Assembly: GCF_037975245.1 (NCBI RefSeq)
Contig: NC_092562.1
Span: forward strand, 11,600,001 to 11,664,000
DNA: 64,000 nt
Reading direction: 5' to 3'
DNA from: Apostichopus japonicus
Lineage: Eukaryota > Echinodermata > Holothuroidea > Aspidochirotida > Stichopodidae
The position numbers and the translations under genes are program-made. The notes beneath the pieces were generated by a model. That model was given only the letters and a program-made list of their open reading frames with translations, was not told the DNA's origin and made no database searches. Shown here piece by piece: positions 19,768-30,920 of this stretch. How positions within the stretch are numbered: position 1 is the first letter of the stretch; each line of letters opens with the position of its first letter.

Positions 19768-21408
19768 GTATACCTGATAAATACATTGATCTTGTTTGTT
19801 TTTGCACATTATACTGACTAATGAAATCAGAAGAAATGGTATTATCATTTCGCTGCAACAAACTGAAATAGCGTATATTGTCCAGGCGTTCACATTGTAC
19901 TATACCTACTTTCATGTAGGAAGTGTAAATCTCATGGAGGGGGGGGGGGGTCATGTGCCCCCTGCCCCACCACATAGGCTACGATCCTGAATTTAGTGCA
20001 AAAATATTAAATTCTACATATGTTTATGGAGTAATGCTTCTGGCAACAGTGCTTTGTGAATCTGCGCTGAAGCAAAGACTTCTGTCTAAAAGTTAGACAA
20101 TATTCGTAAACCCGGAAATGAAATAGCTTACAGTTTTATTTATGTTGGGATAATACTGTTAACAGAGATCTGGAACAGTCTTTGTTCTTTCTGTTGATTA
20201 TGTGTAAGAAACTTCAGACAATGTAAAGTCATTAGAGGAACGCTGGTCTTCATAACGTATGTATATATTGTAACATTGATTAGTTATACGTAGCCCAAGT
20301 TTACTAAACATAATGAGAGAAACTCTTCTTTAGATGTATTTGACCGTGACTGTACATAACAGAATCACGATAAGTCCAGTTTAGCTGATAAAGCTAGTCG
20401 TTGTCTAGTTAGTCTCAAGAATTTGGATATCAAAGTATCTGCATGGAGAAAGATGAATGAATTTCACGTATAGCGATCGTTTTTTTTTTTCATTTGTCGC
20501 CCACGTGGAAAACACATCATGTGCAATCGAGTAATATACAGTAATAATAAAGCTATATATTAGATTTTTTTTTCTAAAAGATTTTTTCAAGACCCCTGTT
20601 TTTTTCTGGGTTTTTTTCGTCCTCTTTTCAGGACGTGGAATACTTTCCAGGAGAAGAAGAACGTTATCTCCCGCTGATTAAGACCAGCTTACGTTGTCTT
20701 CGTGGATGGCTTCTCCCAATCAGCATACAGCAATGTACCGTTCAGCCAGAACCACCGGCTTTACTTGAAGATGACAAGCCTATCAAGTCATGTGCCATCA
20801 ACCACACCCTCCTCGCAATCTCCTACTACTCTAATAACCTGCAGAGTGGTATCTCGTTTCGAGGTGAACAGTGCCCATACTTTCTTGATGCAATGTTTCG
20901 TTCTGTGATCGAAAATGGTAACACCGTTCATTTGGAGAATTATGCCCACCAACATAAAGTGAGGGCAGTGGAGGCCTTAACGTTATTAAAGACCAAATAC
21001 GATGCCTGGAACCTCGAATGGGATACAAGCAGCACACTGAACCACAAACCAGTGAGTACGCTGTCAAAAACGGAAGATATTTCTGATGGTGTGCCAATGG
21101 AAATCTATTGTCCACAGTCTACCGAATTATCCCTAGCCTATCACATATCAAAGATCGATGTGAACGCATGCGAGGCCTTGTTGTACACATTTAACGGGCA
21201 GTCGATGGTCTTCGTTCCAACTGGTGACGGTCGAATTCTTCTAATGGACCAACACGCTCATGTTGACATGGATGGTGGCGCTATCGTTGCCGTTTGTCCC
21301 AATAGCATAACGCCCATTCAAGATATGCTGAACGACTACCGTTTGGAATACCATAAGTCAAACAACAAAATGGGCCGCGGAATAAAGTTCTCATACATGA
21401 GGACATGA
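18757..21408 (+). CDS. Uncharacterised 595-residue protein with a possible C76/tegument-like cysteine-peptidase domain
   Basis: Two coding exons (18757-19767 and 20632-21408) join in phase 0. Residues 1-45 are strongly basic (KNKKNR ... KERKRRRLARL), like a nuclear or nucleolar signal. About 46-330 is Ser/Pro-rich and low complexity, ending in an acidic stretch (DEESDDDNN). The C-terminal ~258 residues are globular: a Cys in KSCAINHTLLAISYY, a helix FLDAMFRSVIENGNTVHLE, and about 150 residues later a strand pair ending ILLMDQHAHVDMDGGAIVAV. A Cys followed by a hydrophobic helix, then G-x-x-(x)-I-L-hydrophobic-D-x-H, is the layout of C76 / herpes-tegument-type ubiquitin peptidases. The usual upstream Gln cannot be placed with confidence. 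No family member was recognised by sequence, so the enzymatic role is a hypothesis. Confidence 0.8.
20632..21408 (+). CDS. Exon 3 of the 595-residue gene (globular C-terminal domain)
   Basis: A long pyrimidine tract precedes CTCTTTTCAG. The exon encodes DVEYFPGEEERYLPLIKTSL and onward to SYMRT-stop (TGA, 21406-21408), 258 residues with no break. Candidate active-site residues are Cys in SCAINH and the D-Q-H pair in LMDQHAH. Confidence 0.85.
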   Translation, partial: DVEYFPGEEERYLPLIKTSLRCLRGWLLPISIQQCTVQPEPPALLEDDKPIKSCAINHTLLAISYYSNNLQSGISFRGEQCPYFLDAMFRSVIENGNTVHLENYAHQHKVRAVEALTLLKTKYDAWNLEWDTSSTLNHKPVSTLSKTEDISDGVPMEIYCPQSTELSLAYHISKIDVNACEALLYTFNGQSMVFVPTGDGRILLMDQHAHVDMDGGAIVAVCPNSITPIQDMLNDYRLEYHKSNNKMGRGIKFSYMRT

Positions 21409-22950
21409 ACATCATATATAGATCAACTTATTTTATACTAACTTTTATACAAAAACAAAAACAAAAAACCAACAAAATCACGAAAATAATGAAGATATAT
21501 TTAGAAACTTGAGAAAATTAAAGTGTGTAAATTGTGGCAAAAAACAAATAGTAAATCTGATGCAGTAGAGGATCGATTCATCGTGAAATGGCAGGCATGA
21601 ATAATGGATAGGAATTATCTTTCGAATTGACTGACGATTTTTAACGTTAAAATTCAGCTTTATCAACTGTACAAGCTCTCAATATGACGGTCTTGAAGAT
21701 GGATGAAGAAAGCAGTGACACTGATCGCAAAAGAAATGGAAAAAGAAATAGAAAGAGAATGATATATCTTTATAATGGTGGCTCAACAGCAGCTGTTTAC
21801 AACGGAACCGCGATAGCATACCGATACCGATACCGCGCTACATGATGGAAAGAAACAGAAGGATGATCGGAACTGATATTAGAAACTGGAATGAGACAAA
21901 CCTAGATCAACAACAGTATCCTGGCGTATGAACCAAGGTGATTGGTAGGGGGGGGGTGGATTGTGATTTACAGAGCTACCTTCATGTATGTTGCTTTAAG
22001 GCTCTGAACTATTAGGGATATTAGGGTGTACAAATAGTGTAATTAGATATAGCCTCTTCATTTTTTTTTTTTTTAGGGGGGGGGTCTTTTTTCTTGCCTT
22101 TTTTTCCCCCTACTTTTTTCCGGATTTTTTTCTATGCAACTTTTTTTTTGCACTATTTTTTTATATATATTTTTTTATGGAGTGGGGAACTATGGGTTTT
22201 GGGGGTGAGTAGATAGAGAATTGGGGTGGGTGGAGGTAGAATGTAAACGGGGAGGGAGGGGCAAGCACTACCATGAGTTCAGCGCCAGGGTACTTACAGA
22301 TTTCATACCAAATGCCATTCCAGTAGCCATCCACCTATATATATATATATACGTTGAGCTTACGCTAAGACACAGCCGGTTCCACCACCAGCCGTTGACC
22401 AAACTTGATCAAGAACTGTATTAACTCGTCAAAAGTCAGAAACATTTTCATCATATGAACTCATGCCATGCAAAGACCTGTCAATTGTTCACAAGTAAAT
22501 AAAGAAATGAAATAGCGCCACAACATAGCATTAGTTTTTGTGCCTTTATGATTATGGACAACGGTGTTGTAATACGTATAATCTCTGCTTTATTGTTTTA
22601 GTCTTTCTTCGCATGTTTATCTTTACCCTCTTCTTTATTTTGAGCAATTAAAAGAAAATCAAGTTAGACACTATAAATTACTTTGATAGTGGCAGTACAA
22701 AATCTGCAGCAAACAGTACACCCACCCCCTCTCTTATCACCTCTTATCAAAGTACACATTTCATGCTATCAAAATCTACCGATCTCAAAAAATAGGAGTC
22801 TTATTTTTTCCGGCCGGGCGGGATTCGCCCCTGGGTCGCTGAAGCGCCTTACGACGGAAACAGCATTATACAAAACATATCGTATCGTAACATGAATGGG
22901 AGCGGTATCACAAACCTGCCTCGTTATCCTCTGAACACTTATCGAAAAGA
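21409..22950. other. 3' flank and intergenic DNA; no gene recognised
   Basis: AT-rich, with a poly-T/poly-G block at 22060-22180 and a short repeated CCGATA word at 21818-21836. A poly(A) site for the preceding gene could not be chosen. Nothing else is supported. Confidence 0.5.
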
Positions 22951-22979
22951 GAAGGCTTGAAATAAGCCGGTGTTCATCC

Positions 22980-23062
22980 GCAACCTAATACGGATAGGGT
23001 CGCAAATTAGCTAATTTAAGGCTTCCTGATCCTTGGGTCTCTAAACTGAACTAAACTAACAA
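22980..23062 (+). mobile_element. 3' tail of a CR1-like LINE
   Basis: GCTTCCTGATCCTTGGGTCTC is followed by CTAAACTGAACTAAACTAAC, the same ending (CCTGATCC then ACTAA repeats) as the LINE at 23580-23967. Only the tail is recognisable. Confidence 0.5.
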
Positions 23063-23579
23063 TAGGGCGCGAGCATAGCCGAGCAACAACAACAACAATA
23101 TCATTTAGCAATGCTGGCATTGAAACCAGTGTCAATTATATCTATACTATGGCGTTAAGCGGCCATCGAACTAAAGTCAAAGATAATTCGAATATCTTTG
23201 CTACAGTAGCCCTAGTCCTAACGATTATGACAGAGACGTTACTGAAAGCTTCGACTCCCCAAAAGAGGGAATGTTCAATGTTTGGCGACTGCATGTTCAC
23301 ACCCAACTTCATAAATGAATTAATTGAACCGCGAAACGTTTTGAACCTGGTGTGTCATTCCTGAGTCGAACCTATTGTGCTATAACCTAGGCCCGTGGTC
23401 GTCTGCCTTAAATCTAAGTTAGAATTTTAACTTTTATAACAGTACAGAACAACCGGGTAACGTTTCGAGATAATTGTTGGTTATTTCCTTTTGACGTTTT
23501 CATTAAATCGTTCCCCTCTTTACACTTTCTTCACCTATAGATCGTATGCCTTTGTAACATCTCACCACACTATAGGAGG

Positions 23580-23967
23580 TTACGTGTGGACTTGATCCAG
23601 GTTTTCAAGATTGTGTATGGTTTGGACAATTTATCCTTCACCGACTTTTTCATGTTTGCAAACAGCAGTTGTACTAGAGGTCATTGTCTTAAACTTCAAA
23701 AGTCGCATAGTAGGATTAATATTCGGCATAACTTTTTCTCTAATAGGGTTGTGAATGAGTGGAATAGTTTGCCTGAGAAAGTTGTACTTGCAAGTAGTGT
23801 CAATGGGTTTAAGAATGCTTTGGACAAGCACTTTAAGCATTGTAATCGGGTCTGAGTGTTTGTGTCTTCAGTTTTTTCCCTCTCTTTATAGGGTCCTTGG
23901 TGGGGACTTAAGTGTCCCTCCTGATCCTTTTTTCTACTAAACTAAACTAAACTAAACTAAACTAACA
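23580..23967 (+). pseudogene. 5'-truncated CR1-like LINE with (ACTAA)n tail
   Basis: An 89-codon frame has the C-terminal RT-extension pattern RVDLIQVFKIVYGLDN, then CTRGHCLKL, HNFFSNRVVNEWNSLPEKVV and FKNALDKHF, typical of CR1/Rex-like elements. About 80 bp after the stop, the element ends in six ACTAA units (23935-23967), the microsatellite terminus used by this clade. RT catalytic motifs are missing. Confidence 0.8.
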
Positions 23968-24124
23968 TACGTTCATAAACTCAGGCTCTGTCGATCTCCT
24001 TCGAGTTCATTGGGACGCCGGCAAAATCCCATGAAAAAAGTTGGCAGATTATGGCATTAGATACTGGCCATGTCTGTATAAATTGCTTTGTCAATTTTTA
24101 AAAACGCACACGGCGCAGGTTGGC

Positions 24125-24226
24125 ATGTCTAACTCTAAGGCAATCTTAGACAAACTTGAATTTAAGCTTGTTGCAAAGGAATTTGCAGTATTTTCTGAAA
24201 AACGTCATATCTGCTGGCAATTAGTG
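24125..24226 (+). CDS. ATG10: ATG10 exon 1
   Basis: It encodes MSNSKAILDKLEFKLVAKEF and AVFSEKRHICWQLV, ending in phase 0 at GTG|GTAAAA. The KEF ... W pattern suits the ATG10 N terminus. The frame is open upstream to an ATG at 24041; I prefer 24125 because the family N terminus is short, but a longer product is possible. Confidence 0.7.
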
Positions 24227-27200
24227 GTAAAAAATTTTAACCTGTCGTTTAAACTAGGTCTCACTTATGCTAGGCCTAATACTACTTACTAGTAGGCCTA
24301 GGCTAGTCGTACGTGAAGATCATTCTTCGCATAACTGGTACTAACTATGGCCTCTATAGCCATCAGGAATTTTATGGTTTGGTAGTGGCTGACATGTGAT
24401 ATGCATGAAATTGTCAATTTTTAACAGTAGAAGTCAATGTGAAATTTCATGTGCAGACGTACGACTAGTCAAGATTGTTTCTATGGTCAAGGTTATTGTT
24501 AAGACTTGGCTGTGCGGTTGAAACATGAGTAATATGGTGATCAATTCTGTGCTAGGCGTAGTAGGCTACTACAGTAGTAGTAGTAGTACTACATCATACC
24601 TGCTTAGAAGTTGTTTAAAGGAATTGTCTGGTGGAAGATTTTGATACATTGTCCTTGTAGTTTTTATTTTTCTCTTTCTAACCATGTAAAAATTGTCCCC
24701 CTTCGACGTTTTCTTCTTGTAGAAATCTGGCTTTCAAATTCACCAGTTTCTCACCAAAAGTACCGTTTGTTCGAACGCTTCAATATGGTGATTGACGTAG
24801 TGCTTGCAGATAGGCAAAACAGGCGACTTGAAGTTAGCACTCCCAATTCCGCAGCAAATAAACTCACGTGTAAGCACATTGGGTTGCCTCATATATATAA
24901 CGTACATACTTGCGAACGTATATACTCAATGCTCAGTTGGTGTACTTGTATAGCGTTACACATAGTACACTCACGCTCAAACCACAGTTCATTAACTGTT
25001 CTTCGAAATCGCTGAAATAAAATTCACGGATCAAATTAACAGTAAAAGGAAACTTGTAAAGTATTCGTTAAACCGAAAGATGAAACTTGGCGGAATCGAT
25101 GTCATAGCAGAACTGTCCGATTTTAAACGTTAGAGTAGCCTATACACGCGAACATTCTTCGGGCTGGAGCTGGATACCGTGATGTATAAACAACGAAGAG
25201 CCTGCTGTTAAAACTTATCTTGTGTTACACAAAGACCACGAAACCACATATCTACTACATATATGACGGCTTAAGGAGTTTTTTAAATCATATCTAATTT
25301 ATAAGAAATTTCACCGGAAATTATTGAAGAAATTGATCGAATCGTTGTCAGAGCAGAATGTAGCAATGAGAAGCTTAAGCTTCGCAGAACTGTCCGATTG
25401 TCAACGTTTGAGTATAGCCTACATGCGAACATTTTTCGCGTTGGAGCTGGATAGCGCGATGTATAGCCGGAACAACTCAGAGTCTGCTGTTAAAATTTAC
25501 CTTGTGTTACACAAAGACCACGGAACCACTGATCAAGTACATGGCGGCTTAAGGAGTTTTTGAAACATATCTAATTTTTGAGAAATTTCACCGGAGATTA
25601 AGGAAGAAATATATTGGTATACAAACGCTGTTTTTGTTGTGATTACCGTATAGGTACTGTGCGGAGGGTGGGTTATGACGCAATCTGATATGGCAGAGCT
25701 GACGTCACGTATTGTACTGTTCAAATCATATTTGAAATGTCTATCCATAACGATTAAAAAATCGTTTCTCTGTCAAACGCAACATTAGCGTTCTCATACT
25801 TTGACAACATGTTTGGAAAATTATTTACTATTTTTTAAGGTAACTTCTTTGGGCCACCAGACAATCCTTTTAAGCATTCGGCCTAATATATAACTCCAAT
25901 GTCTTTTTCTAGGCCTAGTGCTAATGGAGCAAGACTAGTAATATATAGACCTAGGCCTACCCCCAATTTTCTGCGTCAAGTCTCATTTTCACAAGCCATG
26001 TTTGATATTTAATTATAATGCAAACAATCTCACAGTCACACTGCATGTGCCCAATACTTAACCCCTCCATTGAAACTTTGACTTCCATTGAAAATATAAA
26101 ATTACCAGTTTCCTTATGTGGTTAATATCACTTAAATCATTCAATATTTCTAATTTTGTGATTAGCAGTCAGAGGTACCTGGTTTACCTTTCCTAGCTTT
26201 CAAGCAAAGGCTACATTCGAGAGAAGAGAAAAGCACCAATCAAGAACATTCTCGAGAAGAAGAGGATGAAGAGGATGATGATGCAGAGAGAGAACTTGAG
26301 GATGATCAGGTTCTTATAAAAATTATTTTTTAATAAGATGATAGTAAGAGCTTTGACTAACATTAAACCGCCTTTTATACTTGAATAGGCCTGATGATTT
26401 TTATTCCTCCCATAGCCACATTTCAATGCACAAGCAATCTGTATTTATGTGCCATTGCATGTAGGTTGTTGTGTATCTGTCAAATGTTTCAATACAGCTC
26501 TAACATATGTGGTAAAGTGATGGCTAGGGCACATTTCTAGTTCACTGGCACCTAATACCAACAACATAATTAAGCCATTGAAGATGGTCATCAAATGGCA
26601 AAAATACTGTTAACAAAGCTAGTGATCAGAAATAAAAAAAAATATAAAAAAAATTTCAATTCAACAAAGATAATGACAGATAATAGATCAGAAATGACAG
26701 GACATAAGAAACCTCAAAAATGAGGAAAAGAGACATTTAAGAAAGGGATATAAAGAGATGAAGGGAGATTACATAACTGCAAAAAAAAAAACAGTTTAAC
26801 ATGAAGAAGGACTTTATCCTAGGGAAAGGTCTAATCATTCTATAAACTGTATAATATATGTTTTGGAGAGACTAGAAGCTCTACTGTGTATCCAAAACAG
26901 ACAGCAGTAAAATTTGAAATACAATATTCTAATAATGTTCATATTTTGCTATCAGTTTCATGACAGTTTCATGGACAAATAATCTCTGACTATTACAATA
27001 TATTTATCTTCACGTACAGTAACATAGTATCATTTGACTGTGATTTTGTTTAGAAGCTTCAAGCTATAGTATGCTCCAAGACATATATTCAGTTGTAGTG
27101 TATAAGCCAATTTCTGTTTCAACGTTTGTAAATTGGTCAAAATATGGGTAATACCGTTTTAAAATAAAACTGTTAGCAAACTGCTTATCCACTAGAGAGC

Positions 27201-30200
27201 CTGTGTAAGAGAATGTGTAAAAGTAAGTTGGCCTGATGTTTCGATCCTAGCAGGATCTTCTTCAAAGGCTAAATGACAAGTAACAGTAACAGAAGGGACA
27301 AAAATACACACAGAATACAGACAGGTTAATTAGAATGGTGAACACAAAGAGATAGACGTAAGGGGATTAGTAGACAAAGGATGGAGAGAAGAAAGAAAGA
27401 AACCAACATGGGAAGAGGAGAGGTGGGAGATAAACAGTAGAGGGACAATGAGAGGATTAAAGGAAGGGGGTAGGGAATAAAAATGTGTCCTTATCATGTT
27501 TTTCATTTCACTTGCAGGCCACCTTAGTTACTGAGAGATGTGATACTATCAGTATGGAGTACCATGTTGTTTACAGTGAGAGCTACCAAGTACCTGTGCT
27601 TTACTTCAATGCTTTTCATTCAGGTAAATTGGACTTTCTTAATTAATAACAAACAAGACAAAATACAAAAAAAATAAAATGAGAGAATGTGATATGAAAT
27701 TGATAGGGAGGCCTCATCTTATGGTTAAAACCCATCCCCATATATTTTGTTGCCAACCTCAGATGTGGTTGACAGATTATAAATAATGTTTGGCTGGTAA
27801 AACTGTTCTTACTGTACATAGATCGCAAAATGGATCACAGTACTAGTTTGTTTGTGATGTCAACATGGCGCATGCTCTTTTAAAAGCATAACTGTACTTC
27901 TGTAATCTACTTAATGACACTTTCTGAACTAGATTGGAATGAGAAAATAATTAAAAATTATAAATAATCCCCATATATTTTGTTGCCAACCTCAGATGTG
28001 GTTGACAGATTATAAATAATGTTTGGCTGGTAAAACTGTTCTTACTGTACATAGATCGCAAAATGGATCACAGTACTAGTTTGTTTGTGATGTCAACATG
28101 GCGCATGCTCTTTTAAAAACATAAATGTACTTCTGTAATCTACTTAATGACACTTTTTGAACTAGATAGGAATGAGAAAATAATTAAAATTGCTCTAATT
28201 GCTGGGAAAGGAACTTGTTATTCGAAAATAGTTTTGAAAATATAAGCCTATTTAATATGTATACGTGAAGTCTGATGAAATGTCGATGAGGCAGTGGTAC
28301 CTCTCTCTATGTTATCCCTTGGCCAACTGGCTTTGTTGTTTACATATTATGATCAAATTATCCTAAAATAAGTGAAACACAAACTTGACAAAGGACATTT
28401 ATGAATAAAATATCAAGACACACATTTGATTGATTCTAGCAAAATCCCCAAACTGGTTTGGTAGTGTTCCAATCCTCTTACCCAAATTGGATTGTTGGAA
28501 TAGAAACCGTCCAAACAATTGTCCCATCGTATTGTTTATGAATAGCAAAGAGTATGTTGTGCATCAAAGTACAGATGCTCTAAGTGTCCATATTTCACTC
28601 AATTATTATGTGATAAAGTGCTTGAGCTCCTGTCTTTCTTACAGTTTGATTGTATTGACTATTGAGCAGCAATCATTTCAAAGTCAATATCAACTAATTT
28701 TTTTCTTTTTTCACGTAGATGGTAAACTTCTTTCACTGAATGAAATCTGGGACAGGGTACCGAGTCTACATCGACAGAGGATTGAGCACGATAAATGGAC
28801 GGTAATCACACAGCAGGTAAGAACTTATATTAATATAAGATATCTATTACACCTCAGAATAATTGAAGTAAATTGATCAAAATTATAGAGAAATTGAACT
28901 TTGGTCTAAAATTGACAGATCCATTTGAACCATACTCACTTATCTGGTGAATGGACTGTGCATTGTCAGTTCAAGTGTCTTTGCAATTTCATTACTGTCA
29001 GTAATTCATACATGATTAATCATATTCATTTTAATACTGAGATCTTCAGTTACCTTGGAATTTGAACTTTTTTGTTCACAGCTTAAGAATTTGGAAGATT
29101 GCTACATATAACATAATGCCTTGAATAAATTAAACATCTTTGCATTTGAAATTTAAAATCCTATGTAACTTTAATGATTTAGGAACATTTAAAAACATGT
29201 TACCCTACTGTTCCATTCTTAAGTGTCTGCTAAAGACTAGAGGATGTGGTACTCAATCGTTCTTCCACATTCCTGTTAAATCCATGCCCTATGCACACTA
29301 AAGTAATATTAAGGTTGCAAAACTTCTCTTATTTGTGAAATAAATAAGGTAAACCTCACCACAACAATTGTCTGTTTGCTCACTCACTGATTACATTGTT
29401 TTAGCGCAGCTATTTCTGCTATGTTGGTCGCTTTTTTCTGAGGACTAATTTTAACAATTCCCATGATATGATGCCATTTATGGTTTCATTTCTTCATTTA
29501 TATAATATGTCATAAGTAAATTTTCAACATTTCATAACCTGCACACCCAATTTCTCCCTTCCCTCCCTCCTTCCATGCACTCAGGAAAAGGTATTGGTTC
29601 GTTCCATGTGAGTCAATGAATAGTATCTGCAATGTTTATTCTTTTTTGGTACAATTTTTTTATTTGAAGGAACATCCCATATTTGGGAGACCCTTCTTTC
29701 AACTCCATCCTTGCCATACTGAAGACCTTATGAAGCAAGTGCTCCCTAACAGTTCCAAGTCCAAGTAAGTGAGATGATACCCTGTTTTCGATGTCATGTT
29801 GTTGTTCTTCTGTGTGATTTGTAATTGTTTATCTAAGGTGGTTTAATAGACTCCATTAAATCACCAAATAACTAAACAAAATATCCAATAGTAGACAAAT
29901 GTACCTTTAACAGAGAGTAACAGAATACAAATACAGTAATATATCAATTACAACTATTCTCACAACTGATTTATTGGCAGCCATTTGTAGTCTGCGGTTT
30001 TGTCTCATAGCTTGTTATATCTGTTTAAAGCTGGATGCAGCTCTTATTCTTGCATAGATATTTTGTTGGACATTGTACGTAAACAAAAATTATTTATCTA
30101 ATGAACCACACAATTGTGCTCCATGTCCATAAATCTAACGGTTTACAGTAGCTGCTGGAGTCATGTGAGCTTGAGATCTGCTATGGCAATTAGAATTCCC

Positions 30201-30695
30201 TTGGACCCACACCAGGTCAAATTTATTGTCCAGGCTGGAACTCTCTACCAGGGGAATTCCCTTGAAACCAGCACCCATGAGAAATCTGGCACATGAAGTA
30301 GTTTGACTTTAGTCACATAATCATGTTGCCTTCAAGGATGTCATTTCTTATGACATATTTGAGGCTATACTTTTGTGGTATTTCACTTGTAATCTTAACA
30401 AGAAGTAAGGAAATTAAAATGCAACGTTGCATCGTTTTCCTTTTACTCTATTTGAAGAGAAGTTTAAGTTGTGAAAAGTACCTATTTCAATATTTAGATC
30501 AGTGTAGTTATTTTTCAAACATTTGTCCGACTTTTGTTAATTACACTTGCTAATTTTTCTATGGTTGTTTGACGTAATCATTGCATTCTCCTTCATAACA
30601 GGAGCAACTACATTGTGACATGGCTTAGCTCAGTGGGGCCATTAGTTGGACTTCATCTACCCCTGGTATTCTCAGAGCTCTGTGGGGACGGTTGA
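24125..30695 (+). CDS. ATG10: ATG10, E2-like enzyme for ATG12 conjugation
   Basis: Six exons join in phase (24125-24226, 26169-26309, 27518-27623, 28719-28816, 29670-29764, 30602-30695). ATG10 accepts ATG12 from ATG7 and transfers it to ATG5 during autophagosome formation in the cytosol. Diagnostic segments: EYHVVYSESYQVPVLYFNAF, DGKLLSLNEIWDRV, WTVITQQEHPIFGRPFFQLH, PCHTEDLM with the catalytic Cys in HPC, and NYIVTWLSSVGPLVGLHLPL. The total, about 211 residues, is close to animal ATG10. An acidic linker (REEEDEEDDDAERELEDDQ) replaces the variable middle. Intron 1 carries a TTAA-flanked transposon, intron 2 a Penelope fragment, and intron 3 a 233-bp tandem duplication. Confidence 0.95.
24619..25869. 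mobile_element. Non-autonomous DNA transposon with TTAA target site (Kolobok/piggyBac-like size)
   Basis: The left end AGGAATTGTCTGGTGG and right end CCACCAGACAATCCTT are inverted copies. TTAA lies directly outside both (24615-24618 and 25870-25873). About 1.25 kb, no transposase frame. Internally, 25095-25330 and 25385-25610 are diverged direct copies of each other (shared GCAGAACTGTCCGATT, CTTGTGTTACACAAAGACCA). It lies in ATG10 intron 1. Confidence 0.65.
26169..26309 (+). CDS. ATG10: ATG10 exon 2 (acidic linker)
   Basis: The acceptor is TTAGCAG. It encodes SEVPGLPFLAFKQRLHS and an acidic stretch ending ELEDDQ, 47 codons, phase 0. The donor CAG|GTTCTT is weak at +3. Support comes from frame and phase with its neighbours. 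Confidence 0.75.
27209..27490 (-). mobile_element. 3' fragment of a Penelope-like element
   Basis: It shares about 260 bp with 41285-41570 (GTGTAAAAGTAAG, CGATCCTAGCAGGATCTTCT, AAGAAAGAAACCAACA, TAGAGGGACAA), which is the non-coding 3' part of the element at 41285-42310. It lies in ATG10 intron 2. Confidence 0.7.
27518..27623 (+). CDS. ATG10: ATG10 exon 3
   Basis: The acceptor is CACTTGCAG. It encodes ATLVTERCDTISMEYHVVYS and ESYQVPVLYFNAFHS; YHV.YS.SYQVPVLYF is nearly invariant in animal ATG10. Phase-1 donor TTCAG|GTAAAT. Confidence 0.95.
27736..28190. repeat. Tandem duplication, period 233 bp
   Basis: The block starting CCCCATATATTTTGTTGCC at 27736 recurs at 27969 with very few differences, ending around AATGAGAAAATAATTAAAA. 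The low divergence suggests a recent event, inside ATG10 intron 3. Confidence 0.9.
28719..28816 (+). CDS. ATG10: ATG10 exon 4
   Basis: It encodes (D)GKLLSLNEIWDRVPSLHR and QRIEHDKWTVITQQ; the phase-0 donor is CAG|GTAAGA. DG..L....IW..V......W.TITQQ is the family pattern. Confidence 0.95.
29670..29764 (+). CDS. ATG10: ATG10 exon 5 (catalytic cysteine)
   Basis: It encodes EHPIFGRPFFQLHPCHTEDL and MKQVLPNSSKS, phase-2 donor AA|GTAAGT. The Cys of HPC is the thioester-forming residue in the family. Confidence 0.95.
30602..30695 (+). CDS. ATG10: ATG10 exon 6 (C terminus)
   Basis: The acceptor is TTCATAACAG. It encodes SNYIVTWLSSVGPLVGLHLP and LVFSELCGDG, stop TGA at 30693-30695. NYI..WLS.VGP.VGL.LPL is characteristic. 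Confidence 0.95.
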
Positions 30696-30920
30696 GATGA
30701 GGTCCCTCGAGAGGGCACTCATGACACCTTCGGGCCAAGTCTGAGAAACCCTCTCTACCTGCTGAAATGTTTCTCCTGTCGATATCGCAGGGACTAACAA
30801 CTATCCAGTTAGACTGTAACTGTTGCTAAACAGCTCTCTGCACCAGTCCATTGGATTGACTGATATATACATCTGCTATCTACTACAACAGTGGATGTAT
30901 GTTGTATCGATCATATCTCT

